Assembly: GCF_963676685.1 (NCBI RefSeq)
Contig: NC_092351.1
Span: forward strand, 38,678,733 to 38,742,732
DNA length: 64,000 bases
Direction of reading: 5' to 3'
Source of the DNA: Mytilus edulis
Lineage: Eukaryota; Mollusca; Bivalvia; Mytilida; Mytilidae
Shown: positions 49,536 through 59,395 of the stretch, piece after piece
How the letters are laid out: each line of letters begins with the position of its first letter
How positions within the stretch are numbered: position 1 is the stretch's first letter
Translations under genes and position numbers: made by a program
The notes under the pieces: model-generated
Told to the model about the DNA's origin: nothing
The model's input: only the letters and a program-made list of their open reading frames with translations
Databases searched by the model: none

Positions 49536-50099
49536 CCCACCAAAGGGAGATAATTCGTATTGTGAGGAATACTGCACGATGACCATTTTTTAGAAATTAA
49601 TTTCACATGTTTCTAGGTAGATTACCCATAACTTTTTTTGATTTTTGACTAAAACAAGAATGAAATTAATTGTTTTTGTGTTTCTTTATAATAGATGTAG
49701 CCGCATGGTTTCACAGCACTACACCAAATATTGTATTTTTCTCCAAAATCGGTACTTTCTCCGCTGTTACCATGGTTACCAACCAATATAAATATCGGTT
49801 GGCATTATTTTTCTGACTAGTCTAATAGGATCTACATATTAGCCAACTTTTAGAAAGATCGGTGACTATGCGTGCCGAAAAAGTTTAAGTGGTTACAGAG
49901 AATGAGTATTAATTTGTAACGTGTAACACTTCCACAATAGTACAACTTGCAAAGATGTGTTCTTTCTATGTGACGTCATCAGGCATGGTCGTCTTTTTTC
50001 ATGCCGTCACAATAGGAAAACACGTGTTGATTAAATTTTTTTTTTATACAATGGTGCAGAAACAGGGATAAATTGACGAAGGATTAGAGAAACAGCTAT

Positions 50100-50310
50100 A
50101 TATATACAAGGTCCAAAACTGATAAAATTCATTGATAAAAAAGACTTAATTCATGCACAAACAATTATAAACGAAAACAAACATGATAGGCAGCGACCAA
50201 CAATAATCACTGAATTGCAGTCTCTTGGTTTGGTTCCGGCAATACAGAATGTGGCGCGTTTAGACCTGTTTGCGAGCGCTCAACCCTGGCGTAACCTGGA
50301 ACAGTGGTGT
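50100..50310 (+). repeat. diverged interspersed repeat
   Basis: Recalls the right half of the family at 14215-14510: ACTGAATTGCAGTCTCTTGG, CAGAATGTGGCGCG and TTTGCGAGCGCTCAACC. Confidence 0.45.
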
Positions 50311-50558
50311 AACAACACACCATAAGAACAAACTCAAAATCCTTGACTTGTCTAATCGACTCAAAGAACAATGTTCAATAAAACTACATACAGACTAGAA
50401 AGAAACAGAGTAAATGTCTGTATTATCATTGGCTTGCTGTGTCACTCAGAGATGCATTGTTGTAAAAACTATCTCATTCGCATGATTTCAGAAATCTCGT
50501 TCTTTTTTAATGAAAAAACACCACCGGATATACAGCCCAGATACTTCTTCCAAAGGAA

Positions 50559-50719
50559 TATTATACACCTATTGACTGGGTGTGAGGGTAATAGCAAGTT
50601 TGTTGTCCCTGAGGTACTAACTATTGCTCGAGGCAAAGCCGAGAGCAATAGTTGGTATACGAAGGGACAACAAACTTGCTATTACCCGCAAACCCAGTCA
50701 TTAGGTGTTTTATTATACT
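50559..50719. repeat. 161 bp near-perfect palindrome
   Basis: The left arm (ATTGACTGGG, GGGTAATAGCAAGTTTGTTG, CTAACTATTGCTC) pairs with the right arm (GAGCAATAGTTGG, CAACAAACTTGCTATTACCC, ACCCAGTCAT) across a loop of about 12 bases. It would form a long hairpin in single-stranded DNA or RNA. Probably a foldback element. Confidence 0.9.
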
Positions 50720-51400
50720 GAACAACACAGCCATTAAGTATTTTATATATATACCAAATAACTAATTTTCTAAAAGTGTATACATATCATCTGAAAGAAA
50801 ACAAAAATGTCACATAACTTTATATGCACATGCTGAACTATACTTTATTTTATAATTCGTTTTGTATTAATAAATATTTCATTAATTTCAATCAAGACTA
50901 GAAATACTTGTGTTAAACTTTCTGTGCTTATAAAAAATTCTAGCTAAAATACACCAAACGCAAATTCACTTTTAATATACGGAGAGCGAACCCATATTAA
51001 GAATAAGGTACTATATTTTAGATCTTCAAAAAAATCTCCGTGAAGATTTTTTTTTCTTTTTTATAATTGCTTCTTAAAAGTGAAATTACAATCAACACAA
51101 ACAGATTCCACCGTTTAAAATATTAGCGGGAGTTTGACGTTGCAAAGCATACGTAACCAAGCAGAGTAGTCAATGACATCATTATCGTCCAATGAAAAGA
51201 AGCATGAAAAAGTACGGGAAAGATGATTATGAAACTATTCACCGGGGCAATAGTCTTTAAAACTATTGACTGGCAAATGGTTCTGTGAAATGAAATAGCA
51301 CAACTATTTCATTACTTTTTATATAGAAAAAACACACTGAAGTATAATAAAAATATTTGTACCATTTTCTTAAAGTTTAATAGCAACCATTTCCTTACAG

Positions 51401-51601
51401 TTTCTACCGGATAAAGCAGATACTAGGTATGTGTCAATAAGACAACAACCCATCGACATAAGAACCGAAGACATGGTGGTCATTGGACAAACCCTTGAAT
51501 CAGACCTCGCCAATGATGTTTTGTTCAATTTTACCCAGTGGTGTCAGAGAAGAAATCGACGGCATTGGATATCTTATCACAATTGTTTTCAGGCCTACTG
51601 A
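51401..51601 (+). CDS. orphan terminal exon, 66 residues
   Basis: Follows a good acceptor (TTTCCTTACAG ending at 51400) and is open in phase 0 to a TGA at 51599-51601. It starts FLPDKADTRYVSIRQQPIDI, continues RTEDMVVIGQTLESDLANDV and ends CQRRNRRHWISYHNCFQAY. Composition is coding-like against the AT-rich surroundings. No upstream exon was found between the gap and here, and I do not recognise the protein. It lies tail to tail with the minus-strand gene ending at 51772, 170 bases away. Confidence 0.4.
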   Translation, partial: FLPDKADTRYVSIRQQPIDIRTEDMVVIGQTLESDLANDVLFNFTQWCQRRNRRHWISYHNCFQAY

Positions 51602-51771
51602 ACTATTAAAAAAGAAAATCATAACAAAAACTGAAACAATTGATTTTTAAAATTTGTTTAATAAATATAGCACTAGTCTTAGAGTCAAAACAATTAATAA
51701 ATCATATAACAATTCAAAGGCATTAACGCTTAAATTAATTTGGCACTTCCAAACAGAGTATATTCCAATGT

Positions 51772-53782
51772 TTACAGCATAGCAAGTGTCTGAAGTTGTC
51801 GTGTATCTTTTCGTCGGAAACTTTCTCTGAATCGGCGAAGATTTCTGACTACTGCCTGTTTGTTCTGTATCTGAACACTTTGTACAACAGGCAATTTGAA
51901 GTCCTTTCCTTGCTCAGAAGACTTCTTCTCGTCATTATCGTTTTTCGTTTTCTTGGTTAAACCTTTCTTGACATTTTTCATGACTTGCATCAGTTTGAAA
52001 AGTTTCGGGTATTGTTTGTGTGATTTGTATTCCTCTTTCGTTTCACGTGGTTTTTCAGAAGCAGAACCATGGTCAAGCTTTTTATCATTTAAATGTGCTT
52101 CTGTACTTGTTCGAGGTAAGTGATGATGTTCGTCCATGATGAACTGCTCTTGTTGGTGGTACCCATCAAGGCTAAACTCATCTCTACAGATAGTAGAGGC
52201 TGCAATAGTTGACAGAAAGTCACGTGAGTAGCACGTGGATTTCTTTTCATATTGGTGACGTCCGAGGTAGTTGTCATAAATTACACAGGTTTCTTCACCC
52301 TCGTTTATTGACCACGTTTCAACGTCTGTGAAAGAATAACAAGTACTCTCTTCAAATTGTTCCCTACTCTTTTTCATAACAGTTGATGAAGCACATGGAA
52401 GCCATTCGTGTAACATTGTTGATTGGACCGAGGGCGCAAACTCGTTCGGTTTACAAGACAGGCTGCATGCAACCACTGTATTGTCCAGGATATCAATCAT
52501 TGTAGAATTTGCTATTGGTTCTGTCTTGAATCGGGAATAACAGTTCGTTTGAGTCTTCTTTTGGGGATATGAGGCTCCAAAAGGAAGCATACGACGTACT
52601 GGTTCCTTCCTGTACCCATTTTTGCTACAATCTTCCGTCGTAATTTTCTTTATGGAAGAATTGCTACATGTGGTCTTACAATCTGCTGGTGTTATACTGA
52701 GATCTGATAAGTTGCTTGTGGTGAAGTCATTTATGAATGTACTGATATCTGTTACTCGAGTTAGTGATCCTCTGACCGATGACCTTCTCGTGCTAACCTA
52801 AAACATAAACGTAAATATATAACAAATTTGAATAATGAGCAACTCATTTTGGATCATATGTCAAGGTGTCGGCAGTTTGAAAATTTGATAATAATAAAAA
52901 TAAACGTTTTTTTAATAAATGTCAACTATTTTTCAGTACATTTTGTATCCCTTGCTGTTGCATATTTCGCTCCTCCTTGAGAGACCAAATATGTCAAAAA
53001 TTAGAATAAAAGATACCTTTGCCACCGAAAAAGAAATATGACGTAATCTTTGCTAGTTAACAGCATATCCTTACAAACAGCCAATTGAAATGTTGCAATT
53101 TCCTATCGCATTTCAGGAAAGACAACCAAATTTATCCATTGTTCATATCGCATTGCACTCGGAGGGATGCGATAAATATCTCATAATCCAGGTCGTCTTG
53201 AATATCCTAAATATGACTTAAATATTTGCCACTTGATAATAGGGAATCTCATCAATATGTATATGTCAGGTCACATCCATACGAGAAACCAGTTATGCGA
53301 CCAAAAAAAAATCAAAAGTTAGAAATGAAATAAATTTAAAAGTGTTTTTTATATGTTTTTTTACAAAGAACTATTCATAATAAATAAAGGGTCTTACCTG
53401 ATCAATACATAACTTAGATCTTTGTCTTTCTCTTAACTTCAGAGCCTTTACAGACTTAACTGCAAAAGAAAAATATGTATAAGTTTGAAGAATTTGAAGA
53501 TCATTGTGTACCGCAATGTTTTATCATTTATTCTAGACTACTGACTATAGAAAAGTTATTTTTTTGCTTTCTTCTAGGCGTGTTTTCTTCACCTTAATTT
53601 TTAAGACCTTATGTACTTTCATTTGCCAAAGTAACCAAAAAAACTTTGTTAAAGAATCCTTCAAAATGATTCAGATTAATCACTAGACTGCAAAACTTGT
53701 ATTTTTATACAGACAGCAAACATTCAAAAGATTATACCATTTATATCATATAATTACCTTTTGGACTAAATGTGATTTTCAT
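51772..53782 (-). CDS. unrecognised protein with RFRESFRRKD tail (paralogue B)
   Basis: Three minus-strand exons, 53782-53758, 53459-53398 and 52797-51772, with GT-AG introns and matching phases, encode 370 aa. The protein starts MKITFSPKVKSVKALKLRER and is rich in Ser, Thr, Lys and Glu, with Cys-Tyr-Ser motifs (CYSF, CYSRD). The middle has STIAASTICRDEFSLDGY and PRTSTEAHLND. A strongly basic segment follows (VMKNVKKGLTKKTKNDNDEK), and it ends VVRNLRRFRESFRRKDTRQL with ten more residues. The gene at 17160-19539 shares all these blocks in the same order, so they are paralogues, with the last intron in the same phase. No signal peptide or membrane span is visible. Function is unknown. A retrotransposon begins ~200 bases upstream of the start codon on the other strand. 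Confidence 0.75.
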
Positions 53783-53959
53783 CTTCAATTTTTATCGCAA
53801 ATTATCAATTTCTAGTATGTTTTTTTATTCAACTATGATGAAAGGAACTTTAACTATACCAAAAAAGGAAATAATCTGGGGTTTATATGTAAAATTTAGT
53901 TATCAAAACAAGAGAAAGTAACACCTTGAGTTCATATTACTCCTAACACCTTAACGAGT

Positions 53960-56900
53960 AGTTAATTAATCTCATTTGATGTTAAAAATGGCGTCAACTT
54001 CCTATACAGGTGTTTGTCAACGACAAACACATCGATCCCACATTGCACCCCGCAGAGGGCGAAGACACTAGGTAGATCAAGGAGGATTAACAGATAGTTT
54101 CATTCAGCCTGACTACTCCAGCGGAACGGACTTTCACTTAATTAACAATGAAAATCAATGTAATATAGAAGTCAATAAATCTATTAAAATATTAACATTA
54201 AATGTATGTGGTATTAAATCCAAATTAATGTACCCTGAATTTATTACTTTACTTAACAATTATGATGTTGTATGTTTTGATGAAACTAAACTTGATGATC
54301 TTGATACAGTAGAATTAGATAATTTTGTATTTCATTTTAAAAACCGTAAAAAGTATTCAAATCGAAAATCTGGTGGTATTGCCTTTGGCTACAAGAGATA
54401 TTTAGAAAATTGTATTACACCAATTCAAACTGATTGTCCTTTTGTACAATGGTTTAGTATTGACGAAAAAATATTTGACTTAAAAAGTAGTGTTATTTTC
54501 GGAGTAATTTACATACCACCTGAAAACTCTATCTATACATCAGAAAATGCACTTTCAGATATAGAATTAGAATTTTTTGATTTACAAAGAACAAACAAGT
54601 ATATTTGTCTTCTAGGCGATTTTAATAGTAGAACAGCGAGTTTACAAGACTTTAATGATTTAGTAGACACAGATGATTTTTTGGCACAGAATTTAATTGA
54701 TATTAATGAATTTAGTAATGTTGATATCTTAGATAAATTGGGTATTCAAAGAAAACGACACAGTACTGATTTAAATGTAAACACATATGGTAGAAAACTT
54801 ATACAATTTTGTAAGAATAACAACATGTATATAATGAATGGTCGGATAGGAAATGATGAAGTAGGTAAACCTACGAGCAAGAATACAAGTGTCGTAGATT
54901 ATGCAATAAGTACTGCAGATGTATTGTATTTAGTAGAAAATTTTGATGTTCTACCATTTAGCAGTTTATATTCTGATATCCATTGTCCACTCGAATTAGT
55001 GCTCAATTGTAGTAATACTAAGCAATCAAATGTAAATATAAATGTAGAATCTGGTGAAAATAATACATATATTGGAAAATGGAATCATGATCAAGTTAAT
55101 GAATATAAAGAAAATCTTGACAAAGAAAGTATATCTCAATTGTTATCTTTTATTATGACAAAAACTGAAAATGTTCAAAATGTTGATAAAAATACTATTG
55201 ATGAAATTGTAAATGAAATAAGAGATGTTTTACTCAATTCTGCTAGAAATACATTTGGGGAGTTCGTACAGAAAACTTATGGATTTGATTACACGGGAGG
55301 GAAACAAAATCACCGTGATTGGTTTAACACAGAATGCCGCCGGGAAAGGAGGGCGTTTAGAAAATCAAAAAGGTTATATAAACGATATGGTTCACGTATA
55401 TTCAAGGAACGTTTGAGACGTAGTGAGACTCTATATAAAAAAACTATGGATAAAAATATTAGATCATTTAACGTTGATTTACGTTCAAAAATGAAAAAGA
55501 TGCGAACAAAAAACCCGAAAGAATTTTGGAAAATTATTAATCGAGGTAGACAAAAGAAAAAAAATGATATTAATATTGAAGATTTGTTTTCTTTTTTTAA
55601 GGATCTAAATAAAAATAAAGAAACAAATGATCGGTATATTTTAGAAAATGATGTTAACGAAAATTCATCAAATGTATTTCTTAATGCTTGTATTACAAAA
55701 GATGAAATATTGAAGGCAATAAAAAGCCTGAAAAATAATAAGACACCTGGTGATGATCTTATTGTAAATGAGTATATATGCTCGTCTATTGAATTTTTTA
55801 TTGATGTTTATGTGTGTTTATTTAATCTTATTTTTGACACAGGATTGTTGCCTGAGGCATGGTTAATAGGAAATGTAATTCCATTGTTTAAAAACAAAGG
55901 CTCTGAAAATGATCCACAAAACTATAGGCCTATAACGTTATTGTCTACTCTGGGTAAACTTTTTACCTCAATATTGAACACAAGATTATGTAATTATCTT
56001 GATGAATTATGTATACTAAATGAAAACCAAGCAGGTTTCAGAAGGAATTATTCTACGACTGAACATATTTTTACTATACATATTTTATTTGAATTATTAA
56101 AATTGGGAAAGAAAAAGTTACATTGTGCTTTTATCGACTTTGAAAAAGCGTTTGACTCTCTACAGCGAAATTTACTTCTGTTCAAATTATTGCAGAATGA
56201 AGTAAATGGGAAATTTTTTCGTGTTATTCAGAGTATGTATGATTATGCCAAATCGCGTATTATACATCAGGGTAAAAAATCTGATTTCTTTCCTTGTGAG
56301 ATGGGGGTGCGGCAAGGGGAAAATCTTTCACCTGCTTTGTTTTCTATATTTTTAAATGATCTTCAAACTTTTTTTGAAAAGAAAAACATAACAGGCTTAA
56401 AATCTATATCACAAGAAATCGAAAATGAGCTGACAGTATTTTTAAAATTATTTTTACTTTTATATGCAGATGATACTGTTTTATTAGCAGAAAATAGCAC
56501 TGATCTACAATACATGTTAAATACATTTTATGAATATTGTGAAGAATGGAAAATGAAAATCAATACAAATAAAACTAAAGTTTTGATCTTTTCGAGTGGC
56601 AGAATGCCAGCAAATCTCAAGTTCACAGTTAATTGTAACGACATTGAAATTGTAAAAGAATACAAATATTTAGGTATTTTATTTTCTAGAAGTGGATCCT
56701 TTTTATCAAATAAAAAATATTTAAAAGAACAAGCCACAAAAGCTATGTATAGTGTTTTAAAAAAAGGTAGACAAAACAATTTGTCAATAGAATGTCAACT
56801 TGATTTATTTGACAAAATGGTTTTACCAATATTGATATATGGATCAGAAATATGGGGGTTTGAAAATATAGATATACTTGAACGTGTACATTTACAATTT

Positions 56901-57765
56901 TGTAAAATGATTTTACATTTAAAACAGTCTACTCCAAATTTCATAGTGTATGCAGAACTTGGCAGATACCCTATTACTGTGTCTGTAAAACTGCGAATGA
57001 TTAATTTCTGGAGTAGACTTCTTAATGGAAAAGAAAGTAAAATTTGTGCTGTATTATATAAACTTGTATTTTTATATTATAAGGATTACGGAATTGACAC
57101 TAAGTGGATATCATATATTAAAAATATTTTTGATAATTGTGGTATGTCCAATATATGGAATGCACAGTTTGCTGATAAATGGGTGTCAAAATGTATTGAA
57201 CAAAAACTCAAAGATCAGTTTCAACAAGAATGCTTTGCATTTGTTGCAGAATCACCTAAAACTTTATGCTATCGTATTTTTAAAAATAATTTTCAATTGG
57301 AAAAATATTTTTCTGTTTTACCTTACAAATTCATTTATACATTATGCAAATATAGATGTGGTAGTCACCACTTGCCGATTGAGTCTGGAAGGTGGCAGGG
57401 TTTACCGAGAGAAGACAGAATCTGCCGTCTCTGTGACTCAAACGACATTGGTGACGAGTACCATTATATTATGAATTGTGGATCTTTTATGTTTGAAAGA
57501 ACGAAATTTTTACCTACATACTGCTGGTCTAACCCTAATATCTATAAGTTTGATCAACTGTTTAATTCATGTAATATTGTAATATTAGAAAAACTATGTA
57601 AATTTATCAAAGTTATAAATGTGAAAGTCAGTCCTCCAAGTTAATTTCATTGTATTGTTCACACATGCTTGTAAAAATTGTACCTTATAGTTATATTTAT
57701 GTATGTTCTCTATAACTATGTAATTGTAGTTTTATGAGAAATAAAGTATTCGTATTCGTCAAATT
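53960..57765 (+). mobile_element. non-LTR retrotransposon (CR1/L2/Jockey-like), nearly full-length
   Basis: Contains the endonuclease-RT frame and a ~120 base 3' region ending AATAAAGTATTCGTATTCGT. The short (TATTCG)n tail after AATAAA is typical of CR1/L2-like elements. A first ATG (53988) begins MASTSYTGVCQRQT in the same frame as the long ORF but meets one TAG at 54069-54071. No clear target-site duplication was found, so both limits are approximate. A related 3' tail lies at 7190-7243. Confidence 0.8.
54228..57644 (+). CDS. endonuclease-reverse transcriptase polyprotein
   Basis: A 1138-codon frame encodes the enzyme that nicks target DNA and reverse-transcribes the element. The apurinic-type endonuclease spans about residues 1-255: CFDETKL (catalytic Glu near 19), VIYIPPE, LLGDFNSR near 131 and SDIHCPLEL near 249. 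The start at 54228 cuts into this domain: in-frame codons upstream read ILTLNVCGIKSKL, so translation probably began earlier, at 53988, before a TAG arose. The RT has NYRPITLLS, FIDFEKAFDS near 635, GVRQGENLSP and YADDTVLL near 746. A C-terminal CRLC...H...C knuckle lies near 1065. No RNase H domain is seen. The length and lack of internal breaks point to recent activity. Confidence 0.9.
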   Translation: MYPEFITLLNNYDVVCFDETKLDDLDTVELDNFVFHFKNRKKYSNRKSGGIAFGYKRYLENCITPIQTDCPFVQWFSIDEKIFDLKSSVIFGVIYIPPENSIYTSENALSDIELEFFDLQRTNKYICLLGDFNSRTASLQDFNDLVDTDDFLAQNLIDINEFSNVDILDKLGIQRKRHSTDLNVNTYGRKLIQFCKNNNMYIMNGRIGNDEVGKPTSKNTSVVDYAISTADVLYLVENFDVLPFSSLYSDIHCPLELVLNCSNTKQSNVNINVESGENNTYIGKWNHDQVNEYKENLDKESISQLLSFIMTKTENVQNVDKNTIDEIVNEIRDVLLNSARNTFGEFVQKTYGFDYTGGKQNHRDWFNTECRRERRAFRKSKRLYKRYGSRIFKERLRRSETLYKKTMDKNIRSFNVDLRSKMKKMRTKNPKEFWKIINRGRQKKKNDINIEDLFSFFKDLNKNKETNDRYILENDVNENSSNVFLNACITKDEILKAIKSLKNNKTPGDDLIVNEYICSSIEFFIDVYVCLFNLIFDTGLLPEAWLIGNVIPLFKNKGSENDPQNYRPITLLSTLGKLFTSILNTRLCNYLDELCILNENQAGFRRNYSTTEHIFTIHILFELLKLGKKKLHCAFIDFEKAFDSLQRNLLLFKLLQNEVNGKFFRVIQSMYDYAKSRIIHQGKKSDFFPCEMGVRQGENLSPALFSIFLNDLQTFFEKKNITGLKSISQEIENELTVFLKLFLLLYADDTVLLAENSTDLQYMLNTFYEYCEEWKMKINTNKTKVLIFSSGRMPANLKFTVNCNDIEIVKEYKYLGILFSRSGSFLSNKKYLKEQATKAMYSVLKKGRQNNLSIECQLDLFDKMVLPILIYGSEIWGFENIDILERVHLQFCKMILHLKQSTPNFIVYAELGRYPITVSVKLRMINFWSRLLNGKESKICAVLYKLVFLYYKDYGIDTKWISYIKNIFDNCGMSNIWNAQFADKWVSKCIEQKLKDQFQQECFAFVAESPKTLCYRIFKNNFQLEKYFSVLPYKFIYTLCKYRCGSHHLPIESGRWQGLPREDRICRLCDSNDIGDEYHYIMNCGSFMFERTKFLPTYCWSNPNIYKFDQLFNSCNIVILEKLCKFIKVINVKVSPPS

Positions 57766-58250
57766 TCTCACCTTTCCAAATATAGTTACATATGTTGTTT
57801 TGTAATTACCTATCAATTGATACTTTAATTACCTACAAATATCTTTAATTACAAAATATTAAAATAAGTACTTAAAACATAATTTAGTGTTACTAGTACT
57901 TTGAAATGTTTAACTACTTTGATGTTTTTTTATTAACTATTTGCACATAAAGATTTATTGTAATAATTTCAATCATTTATTTGAGGCATTAAAAATAATG
58001 CTTTAGCAAAATAAAATAAGCTGTTATGCCAGGAAATAGAGAACAACACGATAAAGTCATAGCAAGCCCGGAACTACAACGAAGTGCTACAAGTTCTTTG
58101 AAATTTTTAACGACCAAACATTGGCACCTTTATAAAAATAGTTCTTGTAATCATGAGTGTTTAACTATGTCTATTCTTTATTGAAGAAAGGAAGAAATAG
58201 ATTGACAAGAAACACCCTATAAACTTCATCATTCTCAATCTATACTGAGA
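57766..58250. other. no gene seen
   Basis: AT-rich sequence between the retrotransposon and the next repeat; nothing supportable. Confidence 0.4.
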
Positions 58251-58254
58251 TCTC

Positions 58255-58545
58255 ACAAACATGTTTAACCCCGCCGCATTTTTGCGCCTGTCCCAAGTCA
58301 GGAGCCTCTGGACTTTGTTAGTCTTGTATTATTTTAACTTTTAGTTTCTTGTGTACAATTTGGAGTTTAGTATGGTGTTCATTATCACTGAACCAGTATA
58401 TATTTGTTTAGGGGCCAGCTGAAGGACGCCTCCGGGTGCGAGAATTTCTCGTTGCATTGAAGACTTGTTGGTGACCTTCTGCTGTTGTCTGCTCTATGGT
58501 CGGGTTGTTGTCTCTTTGGCTCATTCCCCATTTCCATTCTCAATT
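58255..58545 (-). repeat. interspersed repeat
   Basis: Includes GTTTAACCCCGCCGCATTTT, GTCCCAAGTCAGGAGCCTCT and GGGCCAGCTGAAGGACGCCT, which I recognise as an abundant mussel repeat. The open frame seen through it is not a gene. Confidence 0.65.
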
Positions 58546-58750
58546 TTATTTTAATGAACTTGACAAAACAAACCGTACTCATGAGACTGTAAATTTAACA
58601 GAATAGTAGGGAAAAATGATTCCCTCTCAAATCTTTAACTTTATTCGTTCGCTTCATTGTAAGTCCGTTGATCTGCGTTTGCATTAAGTTAAATATGTTA
58701 AAGCTAGTGTGTAACAATACTACACATGTGTACAATACATTGAATATCTA

Positions 58751-59395
58751 GCAAAAGAGGGACAAAAGATAGCAGGGGGATATGCCAACTCATAGATCGA
58801 AAATAAACCGACAACGACATGGCTTTAAAAGAAAAAGACAAGCAGACAAATAATAGTACACAAGACACAACATAGGAAACTAAAGACTAAGAAACAAGAA
58901 CCCCATAAAAATCTGGGGGTGATTTCAGGTACTCCGGAAGGGTTTGAAGATCCTGATCCACATGTGGCACCTGTCGTGTTGTTCTTGTTGTTACACACAT
59001 GGTAAATAGTCTAATTCGGTAGGTCACATTCGTGAAAAGGGAACGGGATTGTAGTTACGACATAAGGAACATGACTGATAGCATCTGTGAAACGAATATT
59101 CCATAACGGTCAACCAACTCGTGATGGCCTCCGTAAAATTTACGAAGGGATGATTTAAACTTCACAATTTAGAACTCTAGGTTAAAGAGCTTCTTTGTGA
59201 GTAGCAACCCTCTAATAAGGAAATTTTGATAGGAAATGTAAGCCGAACGGCGAGGATATCGTATCAATTGCGAGATATATACTCAGTATGCAGGCGCTGC
59301 TGGAATGTTGCTACATAGAAATGGAAAGTTCACAATTGGGAAGCTGAAGTCATCTCCTTTGTCGTAAAATTTTGTTATCAACCGACCCGATAGCA
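58751..59395 (-). pseudogene. degenerate reverse transcriptase, copy 2
   Basis: Minus strand from 59395: KFYDKGDDFSFPIVNFPFLC followed by SNIPAAPAY, then stops and frame changes through LIRGLLLTKKLF and RKFYGGHHELVDRYGI-like blocks. It is the same RT family as 22141-22980 but lacks the part with the YIDD box. Downstream non-coding blocks (CACATGTGGCACC, GACACAACATA) also match between the two copies. Confidence 0.65.

Noticed and set aside
58385-58582. 65-codon minus-strand frame
   Set aside because: Matches an abundant interspersed repeat, not a gene.
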